64,000 nt of DNA from Hyphomonas sp. (GCF_018402285.1 NZ_JAGYJH010000006.1:372847-436846); one strand, 5' to 3'; shown: positions 7,791 through 16,014, counted from the stretch's first letter. Numbers and translations are program-made. The notes: generated by a model not told the origin, from the letters alone.

Positions 7791-8846
7791 TCAGGTCTGG
7801 TGAGGGCTTTCCTTCCCGCCGGTCTTCCAGAGGGAGAAGAGGATCGCCCCGCCCAGGAGCGCGATGGTCATCATCAGCGACCAGTGGGGTTCAAGGTAGG
7901 GCACGATGTGGAGTTCCTTGTAGAGCAGGAAGTTCCAGAAGATCTTGATACCGATCAATACCAGCACGCCAGCAAGGCCGTATTTGAGGTATCTGAACCG
8001 CGCCACAGCCGCTGACAGCATGAAATACATCGAGCGCAGGCCGAGGATGGCAAAGATGTTCGAGGTGTAGACGATGAACGGGTCGCGGGTGACGGCAAAG
8101 ATCGCGGGCACCGAGTCGACCGCGAAGATGATGTCCACAATTTCCACCATCAAGAGGGCGAGCAGGAGGGGCGTCGCATAGCGGGTCATCTTGCCGGTCA
8201 GCGGATCGGGCTTTGTGACGATGAAGTTGTGGTTGGTAATCTCGTCGGTGACGCGAAGGCGCTTCTTGAGGAATTTGAGGATGGGGTTGTTCTGGAGGTT
8301 TAGCTCTTCGGGCTCGTCATCCCCCGCGCCGGAGAGCAGCATCTTGCCGCCCGTGTAGAGCAGGAAAGCGGCAAAAATGAAGAGGACCCAGGTGAACTCG
8401 TTGACGATGGCTGCGCCCAGCGAAATGAAGATGCCGCGGAAGACGATGGCGCCGAGGATGCCCCAGAACAGCACGCGGTGCTGGTATTCGCGCGGCACGG
8501 CGAAGAAGGTGAACACCATGCCGATGACAAAGATGTTGTCAAAGGCAAGGGCGGTTTCCAGGAGATAGCCGGTGGCGAACTGGACGGCGGCCTGCTGGTT
8601 TAGGTTTTCCGGGCTGTTGTAGAAGGCCGGGTCGGGCTGGTAGCCGAAATAGATGTAGAAGCCGAAAGCGACGGCGAGCGAGGCGAAGCACGCCCACATG
8701 ACGGCGCTTTTCTTTGCGGAGACGACCTCGTCCTTCTTGTTGAGGAGGCCGAGATCGACCCAGAGCAGGAAGCAGATCAGCGAGAGGAATGCGGTCCACA
8801 GCCATAGGGGTTGCGCCGCAAATTCGACGGTCAGGAATTCGGGCAT
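7791..8846 (-). CDS. TerC/Alx-family integral membrane protein
   Basis: A 351-residue protein with eight to nine predicted membrane helices. Conserved acidic membrane motifs are visible: LETALAFDNIFVIGM near residue 97 and MVEIVDIIFAVDSVPAI near 228, with acidic residues of the type implicated in metal-ion handling in TerC/Alx proteins. Members are linked to manganese export or tellurite resistance and to metallation of exported enzymes. The loop between about 165 and 215 is cytoplasmic and charged. The leader shows AAGGTGG before the ATG. I looked for a manganese riboswitch upstream and did not find its conserved core. Confidence 0.9.
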   Translation of the reverse strand: MPEFLTVEFAAQPLWLWTAFLSLICFLLWVDLGLLNKKDEVVSAKKSAVMWACFASLAVAFGFYIYFGYQPDPAFYNSPENLNQQAAVQFATGYLLETALAFDNIFVIGMVFTFFAVPREYQHRVLFWGILGAIVFRGIFISLGAAIVNEFTWVLFIFAAFLLYTGGKMLLSGAGDDEPEELNLQNNPILKFLKKRLRVTDEITNHNFIVTKPDPLTGKMTRYATPLLLALLMVEIVDIIFAVDSVPAIFAVTRDPFIVYTSNIFAILGLRSMYFMLSAAVARFRYLKYGLAGVLVLIGIKIFWNFLLYKELHIVPYLEPHWSLMMTIALLGGAILFSLWKTGGKESPHQT

Positions 8847-8998
8847 TGGGGGAGTGCCACCTTCAAGGAGGCGCGCCGCGTCCGCGCAATTTCATGGGGT
8901 ATCCGACATCGCGCTTGCCGCCGCAAACGCCAGAGGGGCCCGGAACCATCTGAACTGCGCCCTAGGGTAGAGGCGACACTTGCCGCGTCAAGCGGGCG

Positions 8999-10291
8999 TC
9001 ACCAGAGAAGGCTGAGAAGGCCCGCCAGGGCGCAGGCGATCACCACCAGAACGATATTGGTCTTGAAGCGGATGAGGGCGGTGGCGGCGCCCGCCGCGAT
9101 GGCGATGGCGAGGAAGTCGGGTGAGGCAAGGTCCGGCAGGGTCAGCGCGCTGCCCCAGGGCAGGAGCCTGCTGGAGGCCTCCCGAAACAGCACCGCGAAG
9201 CCGAACACGGCAGCCACCTTGGCGATGATGCCGAAGACGGCGGCCGTGATCGCGGCGAGCACGCCTGCTGCCAGGGGGCTGCGGCGCAGGGCCTCAGAGA
9301 AGGGCGCCCCGGCAAAGATCCACACGAAGGAGGGCGCGAAGGTGCACCAGCTGGCCATCAGGGCGCCGGCAAAGGCGAGCGCGAGCCCGCCGCCCTCGCT
9401 CTGCCAGCCTGCCATGAAGCCGACGAACTGGTTGACCAGCACCAGCGGCCCGGGCGTTGTTTCGGCAAGGCCGAGGCCGTCGATCATCTGCGGCGCGGTG
9501 AGCCAGCCTTCGGCTTCCACCGCTTCCTGCTGGAGATAGGCGAGCACGGTGTACGCCCCGCCAAAGGTCAGCATAGCGAGCTTCGAGAAGAACACGCCGA
9601 CGCGGGTGAGCACATGATCTGGCCCGAGCAGCAGGAAGGCGGTGACCAGCGGCGCCGTCCAGACCGCGCCCCAGCCGAGGGCTGCGGTAAACGCCTTGCG
9701 GGCGCTGGGCCTCTTCTGGCGGGCTCCTTCGGTAAGGGGCGGGGCGGGCGGCTTGCCGAGGCTGCGCGCGAGGCCGATGGCAGCGGCAAAGCCGATGACC
9801 AGGGGAAACGGCAGCTGGAAGAGGAATAGGGCGAGGAAGGCCAGCGCGGCGATGGCCACATCCTGAGGCCCTTTCAGGGCCCGGCGGCCGACCTTCACCA
9901 GCGCCTCCAGAATGAAGCCGATCACGGCGGCCTTCACGCCATAGAAGAGGGCGGCAACGACCGGCAGTGCGCCCCAGGTGGCATAGAGCCAGGTGAGGCC
10001 GAACACGATCAGCGCGCCGGGCAGCACGAACAGCAGCCCGGCAATCACCCCGCCGGCGAGGCCGTTGAGGCGCCAGCCGGAATAGGTCGCCAGCTGCTGC
10101 GCCTCCGGCCCGGGAAGGAGCATGCAGTAGTTAAGGGCGTGGAGATATTCGGCTTCGCTGATCCAGCGTTTCTCCTCGACGAAGATGCGGTGCATCAGGG
10201 CGATCTGCCCGGCCGGCCCGCCAAAGCCGAGACAGCCGATGCGGAAGCTGGCCGAGGCAAGCGCTTTCAGGCTGGGCGCGGGGGTAGGCAT
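8999..10291 (-). CDS. chrA: Chromate transporter ChrA family
   Basis: A 430-residue membrane protein with two homologous CHR domains, the long bidomain form. Each half repeats the signature: GFGGPAGQIALM and LPGPEAQQLATYSGW in the first, TFGGAYTVLAYLQQ and TPGPLVLVNQFVGF in the second. Members export chromate, often by exchange with sulfate or proton-coupled. The ATG at 10291 follows AGAGGCACAGG; a longer open frame upstream has no family similarity. It is divergent from the his leader peptide and hisS. No chrB regulator is adjacent. Confidence 0.92.
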   Translation of the reverse strand: MPTPAPSLKALASASFRIGCLGFGGPAGQIALMHRIFVEEKRWISEAEYLHALNYCMLLPGPEAQQLATYSGWRLNGLAGGVIAGLLFVLPGALIVFGLTWLYATWGALPVVAALFYGVKAAVIGFILEALVKVGRRALKGPQDVAIAALAFLALFLFQLPFPLVIGFAAAIGLARSLGKPPAPPLTEGARQKRPSARKAFTAALGWGAVWTAPLVTAFLLLGPDHVLTRVGVFFSKLAMLTFGGAYTVLAYLQQEAVEAEGWLTAPQMIDGLGLAETTPGPLVLVNQFVGFMAGWQSEGGGLALAFAGALMASWCTFAPSFVWIFAGAPFSEALRRSPLAAGVLAAITAAVFGIIAKVAAVFGFAVLFREASSRLLPWGSALTLPDLASPDFLAIAIAAGAATALIRFKTNIVLVVIACALAGLLSLLW

Positions 10292-10359
10292 ATCGCTCAC
10301 CTGTGCCTCTTGGCCGATAAGTCCAGCCGGGTGCAAGGGGCAGGATGGCCCGCCCCCGG

Positions 10360-10388
10360 TTGACTTTGCCTGCCCGGCTGCGTATCGG
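10360..10388 (+). promoter_or_regulatory. Promoter of the his leader and hisS-hisZ-hisG
   Basis: TTGACT (10360-10365), a 17-base spacer and TATCGG (10383-10388) resemble a sigma-70 promoter. The predicted start near 10395 is only a few bases from the leader-peptide ATG at 10397, and no ribosome-binding site precedes that ATG, so the leader would be translated from a leaderless or nearly leaderless transcript. Confidence 0.55.
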
Positions 10389-10396
10389 CGGGCGCA

Positions 10397-10435
10397 ATGA
10401 ACACAGGCATGCACCACCACCATCATCACGCATGA
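10397..10435 (+). CDS. Histidine leader peptide (his attenuator)
   Basis: A 12-codon open frame encodes MNTGMHHHHHHA, with six histidine codons in a row (CAC CAC CAC CAT CAT CAC). It lies 193 bases before hisS at the head of hisS-hisZ-hisG. A run of codons for the pathway's own amino acid is the hallmark of a ribosome-stalling attenuator: low charged tRNA-His would stall the ribosome here and change folding of the leader RNA. No Shine-Dalgarno sequence is seen, consistent with a start close to the 5' end. Confidence 0.85.
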   Translation: MNTGMHHHHHHA

Positions 10436-10471
10436 CGCGCCGGAAAGGCGCGAACCGGTCCGGCTGCGCCC
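10436..10471 (+). promoter_or_regulatory. Alternative hairpins after the his leader
   Basis: Immediately after the leader stop, CGCGCC (10436-10441) can pair with GGCGCG (10447-10452). The second arm can instead pair with GCGCC (10466-10470). The two hairpins exclude each other. A ribosome stalled on the His codons would cover the first arm and favour the second pairing. No T run follows either hairpin, so classical Rho-independent attenuation is not shown; Rho-dependent or translational control is possible. Confidence 0.45.
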
Positions 10472-10628
10472 TCTGACAAGTGTTCCTTCATGAGAACCGA
10501 TCCAGATGAGGCAGGCCGCGAAGGGTCCGCGCTCCGCCAGCCTTTGTGCCGCCTTTCCAACCCGGGCAGCTGCGTTTATGCGGGGGCCCAGATAGCCAAA
10601 CTGGCTGCCAACAGGATCTGAGACGACC

Positions 10629-12110
10629 ATGAGCGACAAGGAAAACCAGCCCCTCAGTGGCAAGGATCTCGCCCGCAAACCGCGTGGCTTTCCGGACAAG
10701 CGGGAGGGTCTGATCCATGCCCAGGCGCGGCTGGTGGAGACAGTGACCGGAGTTTACCGCCAATGGGGCTTTGAAGCGCTTGAGACGAGCGCGTTTGAAT
10801 ATGCCGACGCGCTCGGCAAGTTCCTGCCCGATGCCGACCGGCCCAATGCCGGGGTTTTCTCTCTGCAGGATGATGACGAGCAGTGGATGGCGCTGCGCTA
10901 TGACCTGACAGCGCCGCTCGCGCGCTTTGTTGCCGAGCAGGGGCAGGGGCTGGGACGTCCTTTCCGCCGGTATGCTGCCGGGCCGGTCTGGCGCAACGAG
11001 AAACCAGGGCCGGGCCGGTTCCGGGAATTCTGGCAATGCGACGCCGATACGGTTGGCGCGCCGGGCTTTCACGCGGACGCCGAGATGATCGCGATGGGCG
11101 CTGAGGCGCTGCGCGCCATCGGCATGAAGCCCGGCGAGTTTGTGATCCGGGTGAATACGCGACGCCTTCTCAATGGCGTGCTCGACGACGTTGGCGCGAC
11201 CGGCGCCGATATCCGTCTCGCCATCCTGCGCGCACTCGACAAGCTCGACCGGCTTGGCGCTTCGGGCGTTGCAGACCTCCTCGGCGCAGGCCGCAAGGAC
11301 GAGAGCGGGGATTTCACCAGGGGCGCCGGGCTTGGCGCCGGAGAAGTCAAACGCGTGCTCGCCTTTGCGCAGGCGGGCGCGGACACGCGCGCAATGACGC
11401 TCGCCAACCTGGCGAAGGCCATTGGCAGTACGCAAGAGGGCAAGGCGGGTCTGGCCGAACTCGAAGCCATTGCGCTGGCGCTCGAAGCGCTGGGCGCGCC
11501 GGAAGACGATGTCAAGATCGATCCATCCGTGGTCAGAGGGCTTGAGTATTATACCGGCCCTGTCTTCGAGGCAGAGCTGCTGCGCGAAGTCGCCGGGGAG
11601 GACGGCAAGACCTACCGCATAGGTTCCATCGGCGGGGGCGGGCGGTATGATGATCTTGTCGCGCGCTTCACCGGTGAGACGGTGCCTGCGACGGGGTTCT
11701 CCATCGGCATCTCGCGGCTGGCGGCAGCGCTCGCAATCATGGGCGAGGGCGGAAAGCTCGACGGCCCGGTGGTGGTGCTCAATCTGGACAAGGACAATCC
11801 TGGCATTGCGCTTGGCCTCGCGGCAGATCTGCGTCGGGGCGGCGTTCGCGCCGAAGCCTATATGGGCGCCTCCGGCATGCGCCCGCAGATGAAATATGCT
11901 GACCGGCGCAACTCACCTGCGGTGGTAATCGTTGGAAGCGACGAGATCGAGAAGGGCACGGTCACGATCAAGGATCTGGAGATCGGCGCGCAGAAAGCTA
12001 AGGCGATTTCCTCCAATGAGGAATACCGCGAAGCCCGTCCCGGCCAGATCGAAGTGCCGCGCGCCGGAATGGTCGAGGCGGTGCGCGCCATTGTCGAGGC
12101 GCAGCGATGA
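10629..12110 (+). CDS. hisS: Histidine-tRNA ligase
   Basis: A 493-residue class II synthetase that charges tRNA-His. Class II motif 2 is visible in the stretch from RPFRRYAAGPVWRNE to FREFWQCDAD, the histidine-specific VVRGLEYYTGPVFE near 298-311 and motif 3 near GFSIGISRL. The C-terminal anticodon-binding domain follows. It resembles the alphaproteobacterial type, a group known for atypical tRNA-His identity rules. It heads an operon with hisZ and hisG, its stop overlapping hisZ by four bases (ATGA), and the His leader suggests all three respond to tRNA-His charging. Confidence 0.96.
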   Translation: MSDKENQPLSGKDLARKPRGFPDKREGLIHAQARLVETVTGVYRQWGFEALETSAFEYADALGKFLPDADRPNAGVFSLQDDDEQWMALRYDLTAPLARFVAEQGQGLGRPFRRYAAGPVWRNEKPGPGRFREFWQCDADTVGAPGFHADAEMIAMGAEALRAIGMKPGEFVIRVNTRRLLNGVLDDVGATGADIRLAILRALDKLDRLGASGVADLLGAGRKDESGDFTRGAGLGAGEVKRVLAFAQAGADTRAMTLANLAKAIGSTQEGKAGLAELEAIALALEALGAPEDDVKIDPSVVRGLEYYTGPVFEAELLREVAGEDGKTYRIGSIGGGGRYDDLVARFTGETVPATGFSIGISRLAAALAIMGEGGKLDGPVVVLNLDKDNPGIALGLAADLRRGGVRAEAYMGASGMRPQMKYADRRNSPAVVIVGSDEIEKGTVTIKDLEIGAQKAKAISSNEEYREARPGQIEVPRAGMVEAVRAIVEAQR

Positions 12111-13228
12111 AGCCTGACGCGCTGGTGGCAGTTGCCCGGGCTGTGTTTGAAGCGGCGGGCGGCACGCCGATTGATCCAGACTATGTTCTGCCAGCGGACA
12201 TCCCGCTGGAGCTTTCGGGCGAGGCCGTCCGCGCCCGGCTTTGTCTCTTTACCGATCATCGCGGCGCGGAAATGGTAATGCGGCCTGATCTCACGCTTCC
12301 TGTGGCGCAGCGCGAAGCGGCGCGCCGGGAGGCCGGGGAAGGCGGCGCGCGGACCTATACCTATGCTGCCCGCGCTTTCCGCCAGCCGGTGGCGCCCGAC
12401 GACCAGCTTGAGTTTACGCAAGTGGGGCTCGAGCGCTTCGGCTATGAGGCGGGGCCGGACGCGGACGCAGAGCTCTTTGCGCTGGTTCACCGCGCGGTGG
12501 AGGCCTGCGGCGTGCAGCCTTCGGGCGTCATCATGGGCGATCTGGCGGTTTTTCCCGCCTTCATCGATGCCCTCGGCCTGCCGGCCGTGACGGCGGATCT
12601 GCTCAAGCGCGCCTTCCGTCAGGAGGGCGGCGTGCGCGCCGTGCTCGACGCGGCGGCGCGGCCGCTGGAGCCGGACGTTGCCTCTGTTCTGGACGCGGCT
12701 GATCCGGCCGGGGCGCTGTCGGCGCTGCTGGCGGCGCGCGGCATTCCGCTGGCAGGCGGGCGGAGCCTTGCGGAGATTGTCGAGGGGCTTGCAGCCCGGC
12801 AGGCGGCGATTGAGGCAGGCGGGCTCACTTCCGGCGCGCGCGAAATCCTCCAGGCCCTGCGCGAGGTGGATTGTCCGCTGGCAGAGGCTGCAGCGTCCCT
12901 CTCGGCGCTGGCCGGGGCGCATGGGCTTGACGGAGCAGGCGCAGCGATTGACGCGCTTGGCGCGCGCGCGCAGGCAGTGCTTGCCCGCGTTCCGGCCGCC
13001 GGGCTGACGGCACGGTTCCGCACCGGCTTCGGCCGACGGTTCACCTATTATGACGGGTTCGTTTTTGAAGTGCTGGCTCCGGGCCTTGCCGAGACCCAGC
13101 CGGTAGCGGCGGGCGGACGGTATGACGGCCTGCTCTCTGGCCTGTCGGGCCGGCGGGCCAGCGCGACCGGGGTTGGCGGCGTGGTTCGTCCGGACCGTAT
13201 GGTTCGTGTACGGAAAGGTGTATCATGA
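12107..13228 (+). CDS. hisZ: ATP phosphoribosyltransferase regulatory subunit
   Basis: A 373-residue HisRS paralogue without aminoacylation activity that forms a hetero-octamer with short HisG and makes the first histidine-biosynthesis enzyme feedback-sensitive. It keeps the class II fold (MRPDLTLPVAQ, AGRYDGLLSG-like GGRYDGLLSG near the C-terminus) but lacks the C-terminal anticodon-binding domain. It overlaps hisS upstream and hisG downstream by ATGA junctions. Pairing with a short-form HisG supports the call. Confidence 0.93.
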   Translation: MKPDALVAVARAVFEAAGGTPIDPDYVLPADIPLELSGEAVRARLCLFTDHRGAEMVMRPDLTLPVAQREAARREAGEGGARTYTYAARAFRQPVAPDDQLEFTQVGLERFGYEAGPDADAELFALVHRAVEACGVQPSGVIMGDLAVFPAFIDALGLPAVTADLLKRAFRQEGGVRAVLDAAARPLEPDVASVLDAADPAGALSALLAARGIPLAGGRSLAEIVEGLAARQAAIEAGGLTSGAREILQALREVDCPLAEAAASLSALAGAHGLDGAGAAIDALGARAQAVLARVPAAGLTARFRTGFGRRFTYYDGFVFEVLAPGLAETQPVAAGGRYDGLLSGLSGRRASATGVGGVVRPDRMVRVRKGVS

Positions 13229-13935
13229 GCCGGATAACGATTGCCATTCCCTCCAAGGGGCGCCTCAAGGAGCAGACCGAAGACTGGCTCGCCAGCATTG
13301 GCCACAGCGTGCGACAGATTGGTGGGGAGCGGGGCTACACCGCCGAGATCGACGGCATCGACGCCGAAGTGCGGCTTCTCTCTGCCAGCGAGATTGCGCA
13401 GGGCCTCATCGATGGCAGCCTGCACCTGGGCGTGACGGGCGAAGACCTCCTGCATGATCAGGCCCCGGACGGTCCTTCGGACTTTGAAGTCTTGAAACGC
13501 CTCGGTTTTGGCGGGGCTGATGTGGTCGTTGCCGTGCCACAGGCCTGGTTTGACGTTGACACGATGGCAGACCTCGAAGCGGCAGGCGCCGCCTTCCGCA
13601 AGGCCCATCACCGACGGCTGCGCGTGGCGACCAAATACCTGCGTATCACGCGGCGGTATTTTGCGCAGAAATCGGTCGGCGAATACCGCCTGGTGGAAAG
13701 CGCCGGCGCGACCGAAGCGGCGCCCGCGACGGGGACGGCCGACGTGATCGTCGACATTACCACGACCGGCGCAACCCTGCGGGCCAACGGGCTCAAAGTG
13801 CTCGATGACGGGGTGATCCTGAAGAGTGAGGCCTCGCTGACCCGGTCGGTGAGGGCGCCGTGGAGCGAGGCGGCAGAGGCTATCGCAGCCTCTTTGCTGC
13901 GTCAGCCCCGCGCAGGGACAAAACGCCCTATTTGA
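13225..13935 (+). CDS. hisG: ATP phosphoribosyltransferase, short catalytic form
   Basis: A 236-residue enzyme catalysing ATP plus PRPP to phosphoribosyl-ATP, the committed step of histidine synthesis. The N-terminus ITIAIPSKGRLKEQT and the PRPP-binding segment DVIVDITTTGATLRANGLK near 173-191 are characteristic. It lacks the C-terminal regulatory ACT-like domain of long HisG, in keeping with the hisZ gene directly before it (4-base overlap). A run of nine or so T follows the stop codon but only a very short stem precedes it. Confidence 0.95.
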   Translation: MSRITIAIPSKGRLKEQTEDWLASIGHSVRQIGGERGYTAEIDGIDAEVRLLSASEIAQGLIDGSLHLGVTGEDLLHDQAPDGPSDFEVLKRLGFGGADVVVAVPQAWFDVDTMADLEAAGAAFRKAHHRRLRVATKYLRITRRYFAQKSVGEYRLVESAGATEAAPATGTADVIVDITTTGATLRANGLKVLDDGVILKSEASLTRSVRAPWSEAAEAIAASLLRQPRAGTKRPI

Positions 13936-13989
13936 TTTTTTTTTGGACACATTCTTGACACATCGCAGAAATCGTTGCCGTATGGCTAA

Positions 13990-14067
13990 GCAAGTTTCTG
14001 GGAGGAAACGCTGCAAACGGTGGAGAGGCGTAGCGACCGGGGACGGAGCTGCGCCTCTTTTTCTTTT
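13990..14067 (+). ncRNA. Candidate small RNA or hisG 3'-UTR RNA
   Basis: A TTGACA box at 13955-13960 with only a weak -10 (near 13978-13984) would start a transcript of about 78 bases. It contains a hairpin GTTTC-TGGGAG-GAAAC (13994-14009), a second GGTGGAG stretch, and ends in a perfect terminator. No known RNA family is recognised. It may equally be the processed end of the hisSZG messenger. Confidence 0.35.
14024..14067 (+). terminator. Intrinsic terminator downstream of hisG
   Basis: GAGGCG (14025-14030) pairs with CGCCTC (14052-14057), with an inner GC/GC extension after a two-base internal loop, followed by TTTTTCTTTT (14058-14067). It terminates either the his operon, 90 bases past hisG, or a separate short transcript. 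Confidence 0.8.
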
Positions 14068-14190
14068 CCGGGTCAGTTGCGAGGGGGCGCCGGAGGTGAA
14101 AGCCGAGACCAGCAGGGCGGTGGTTCAGGGGGAGTCGAGGGGCGTTGTCACCGCGCCGCCGATCCCGGCTTCACGAATAACAATATGCAC

Positions 14191-14232
14191 TTATCGATAA
14201 ACGTCAAGCGCTTTTATCGTTTTTCGATTAAA
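14191..14232. promoter_or_regulatory. Palindrome cluster upstream of argD
   Basis: Three nested symmetric elements in an AT-rich patch: TTATCGATAA (14191-14200), AAGCGCTT (14206-14213) and TTTATCG-TTTTT-CGATTAAA (14213-14232). They look like operator sites, about 100-140 bases before argD. They do not match the arginine-repressor box known to me, and the regulator is unknown. Confidence 0.4.
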
Positions 14233-14331
14233 TCCTTGTAATCCTGCGCCTTGAGTTGACTCGCCCTGCGGCCCGTCCCATGCGTGGCGCCACAAAAACC
14301 CCGGATCATCGACATGTCAGAGGAGACCCAG

Positions 14332-15522
14332 ATGGTAGATCCCCGCCAGCACATCCTTCCCGTTTACCGCCCGCCGGAGGAAGTGTTCGTGCAGGGCGAA
14401 GGCGCCTACCTCTTCACCGAGGACGGGCGACGCTACCTGGACTTCATCGCCGGGATCGCGGTCAACGCGCTCGGCCACGCCCATCCGGCGATGGTCGAGG
14501 CCCTGCGCGACCAGGCCGGCAAGCTCTGGCACACCTCCAACATGTTCCGCGTGAAAGGGCAGGAGGAGCTGGCTGACAAGATCTGCCGGGACACCTTTGC
14601 CGACCGCGTGTTCTTCACCAATTCGGGCACCGAGGCGATCGAGTGCGCCATCAAGGCCGCGCGCAAGTTTCACTGGGCGGCGGGCAATCCCGAGCGGCTC
14701 GACATCATAACCTTCACCGGCGCCTTCCATGGACGCTCCATCGGGGCGATCAATGCCGGCGGCAATCCGAAATATCTGGAAGGCTTCGGCCCGAAACTTC
14801 CCGGTTTCGTGCATCTGGAATGGGGCGACCATGACGCGCTGAAAGCCGCCATCGCCGCGTCCACCGCCGCGGCGGTCCTGGTTGAGCCCGTGCAGGGCGA
14901 GGGCGGCGTGCGCGCCATGCCCGAGCAATGCCTCAAGGGCCTGCGCGACCTTTGCAACGAGCACGGTGTCCTCCTGATCTATGACGAGGTCCAGTGTGGC
15001 ATGGGCCGCACCGGCCAGCTCTGGGGCTATCAGTGGGCGGCCGGGTCCGATCCGGACATCCTGTGCGCCGCCAAGGGCATCGGCGGGGGATTCCCCTTCG
15101 GCGCCTGCCTAATGACCGAAGCGGTCGGCGAACCGATGCAGCCGGGCAGTCATGGCTCGACCTATGGCGGTAACCCGCTGGCGATGGCGGTCGGCAATGT
15201 GGTCTGGGACATCATCTCCAGCGAGGAGTTCCTCGCCAATGTCCGCCGCGTCTCCGGCACGCTTCAGCAGGGGCTGAAAAGCCTCGCCGACAGCCATCCG
15301 GACAAGGTTGAAGCGGTGACCGGCAAGGGCCTTCTGACGGGCCTGCGCCTGAAGGCAGACCCCAAATCGCTGCAGGGCATCTGCCGCGATGAGGGCCTGC
15401 TGGCGGGCGTTGCAGGCAACAATGTACTGCGTCTCGCCCCGCCGCTGGTTGTCGATGACGACCAGGTGCGCGACGCCATCAGCATGATCGACGCCGCGCT
15501 GACCGAGTGGACGCCGGGCTGA
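14332..15522 (+). CDS. argD: Acetylornithine transaminase (class III PLP aminotransferase)
   Basis: A 396-residue PLP enzyme that converts N-acetylglutamate semialdehyde to N-acetylornithine in arginine synthesis and often also serves in lysine synthesis. Typical segments are FFTNSGTEAIECAIKAARK near 102-120, VEPVQGEGGVRAM near 183-195, LIYDEVQCGMGRTG near 214-227 and the PLP lysine in CAAKGIGGGFPFGA near 244-257. ATG 14332 is chosen because AGAGGAG lies seven bases upstream; ATGs at 14284 and 14314 would add residues outside the family start. In many relatives argD is followed by argF and hslO, but here argF and hslO lie 10 kb away. Confidence 0.93.
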   Translation: MVDPRQHILPVYRPPEEVFVQGEGAYLFTEDGRRYLDFIAGIAVNALGHAHPAMVEALRDQAGKLWHTSNMFRVKGQEELADKICRDTFADRVFFTNSGTEAIECAIKAARKFHWAAGNPERLDIITFTGAFHGRSIGAINAGGNPKYLEGFGPKLPGFVHLEWGDHDALKAAIAASTAAAVLVEPVQGEGGVRAMPEQCLKGLRDLCNEHGVLLIYDEVQCGMGRTGQLWGYQWAAGSDPDILCAAKGIGGGFPFGACLMTEAVGEPMQPGSHGSTYGGNPLAMAVGNVVWDIISSEEFLANVRRVSGTLQQGLKSLADSHPDKVEAVTGKGLLTGLRLKADPKSLQGICRDEGLLAGVAGNNVLRLAPPLVVDDDQVRDAISMIDAALTEWTPG

Positions 15523-15525
15523 CGC

Positions 15526-15921
15526 ATGGAGGTCTGGCAAGGTTCCTGCCATTGCGGCGCGGTGCGTTTCCGCATTGAAGCAGACCTTGTCGATCTTTAC
15601 CGCTGCGACTGTTCCCTCTGCCGCATGAAGAATGCGCTGATAACCAGCGTGCATGAGGATCGGTTCATGCTCGTTTCTGGCGAAGAAAGCCTGTCCGAAT
15701 ACAACTGGAACACGGGTGTCGCCCGGCACTTTTTCTGTGCCCGGTGCGGCATCTATCCGTTCCACAAGAAACGCTCGATGCCCGATCATTACGGAATCAA
15801 TGTGAACTGCCTTGAGGGATTTTTTCCTGAGGCCCGCCCCGTGCGCCAGGCCGATGGCAAGGCCATGACTGTGAAAACCGGGGGCGCCCGCAGCCTCTGG
15901 ACCGGCCCGCCGGCGGACTGA
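15526..15921 (+). CDS. GFA/CENP-V family zinc-binding protein
   Basis: A 131-residue protein of the glutathione-dependent formaldehyde-activating enzyme superfamily. The zinc ligands are arranged as expected: C8 and C10 (GSCHCGAVRF), C27, C29 and C32 (CDCSLC), and C71 and C74 (CARCGIYPFH). Members bind zinc and some add glutathione to aldehydes, but most are functionally unassigned. It starts four bases after argD and is probably co-transcribed. The role is unknown. Confidence 0.88.
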   Translation: MEVWQGSCHCGAVRFRIEADLVDLYRCDCSLCRMKNALITSVHEDRFMLVSGEESLSEYNWNTGVARHFFCARCGIYPFHKKRSMPDHYGINVNCLEGFFPEARPVRQADGKAMTVKTGGARSLWTGPPAD

Positions 15922-15970
15922 GCGGCGTTGCTCCAGGAAAGCAAATCCTGTTTCAATACCTTGAGTTTAC

Positions 15971-16014
15971 AGAAAAGAAAAAGGGACAGGCAGAGAGAGC
16001 AACGCCTGTCCCTT
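15971..16014 (-). terminator. Strong leftward intrinsic terminator
   Basis: A perfect 11-base-pair stem (15981-15991 with 16004-16014) and a 12-base loop. On the minus strand it runs straight into a T-rich tract (TTTTTCTTTTCT), whereas on the plus strand GATTGACG follows. The orientation therefore fits a leftward transcript, yet no leftward gene lies between here and 16210. It may also weakly end the argD/GFA unit. Confidence 0.65.

Larger units (their letters stand above)
10292..10628. other. Intergenic and leader region between chrA and hisS
   Basis: This 337-base stretch contains the chrA start region, a promoter at 10360-10388, the histidine leader peptide (10397-10435), attenuator-like hairpins just after it and a long untranslated part up to hisS. 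A further small hairpin (AGCCA/TGGCT) occurs about 30 bases before the hisS start. No other gene is supported. Confidence 0.7.
13936..14331. other. Intergenic region between hisG and argD
   Basis: Almost 400 bases without a convincing gene. It holds tandem GACACAT repeats 11 bases apart (13946-13952 and 13957-13963), a possible promoter, a GTTTC/GAAAC hairpin, a strong intrinsic terminator at 14024-14067, then an AT-rich palindrome cluster at 14191-14230 ahead of argD. An open frame over 13943-14200 has no protein-like features and is not called. Confidence 0.6.

Noticed and set aside
8847-8998. Manganese (yybP-ykoY) riboswitch upstream of the TerC/Alx-like gene
   Set aside because: Alx in E. 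coli has one, so I read the minus-strand leader for its conserved core. The GGGGAGTA-like segment and paired elements are not there.
10436-10628. Rho-independent terminator in the his leader
   Set aside because: Hairpins exist but none is followed by a T run, so only an attenuator-like leader is claimed.
13943-14200. Open frame of 85 codons between hisG and argD
   Set aside because: It begins inside the promoter-like repeat, crosses a strong terminator, and its composition is not protein-like.
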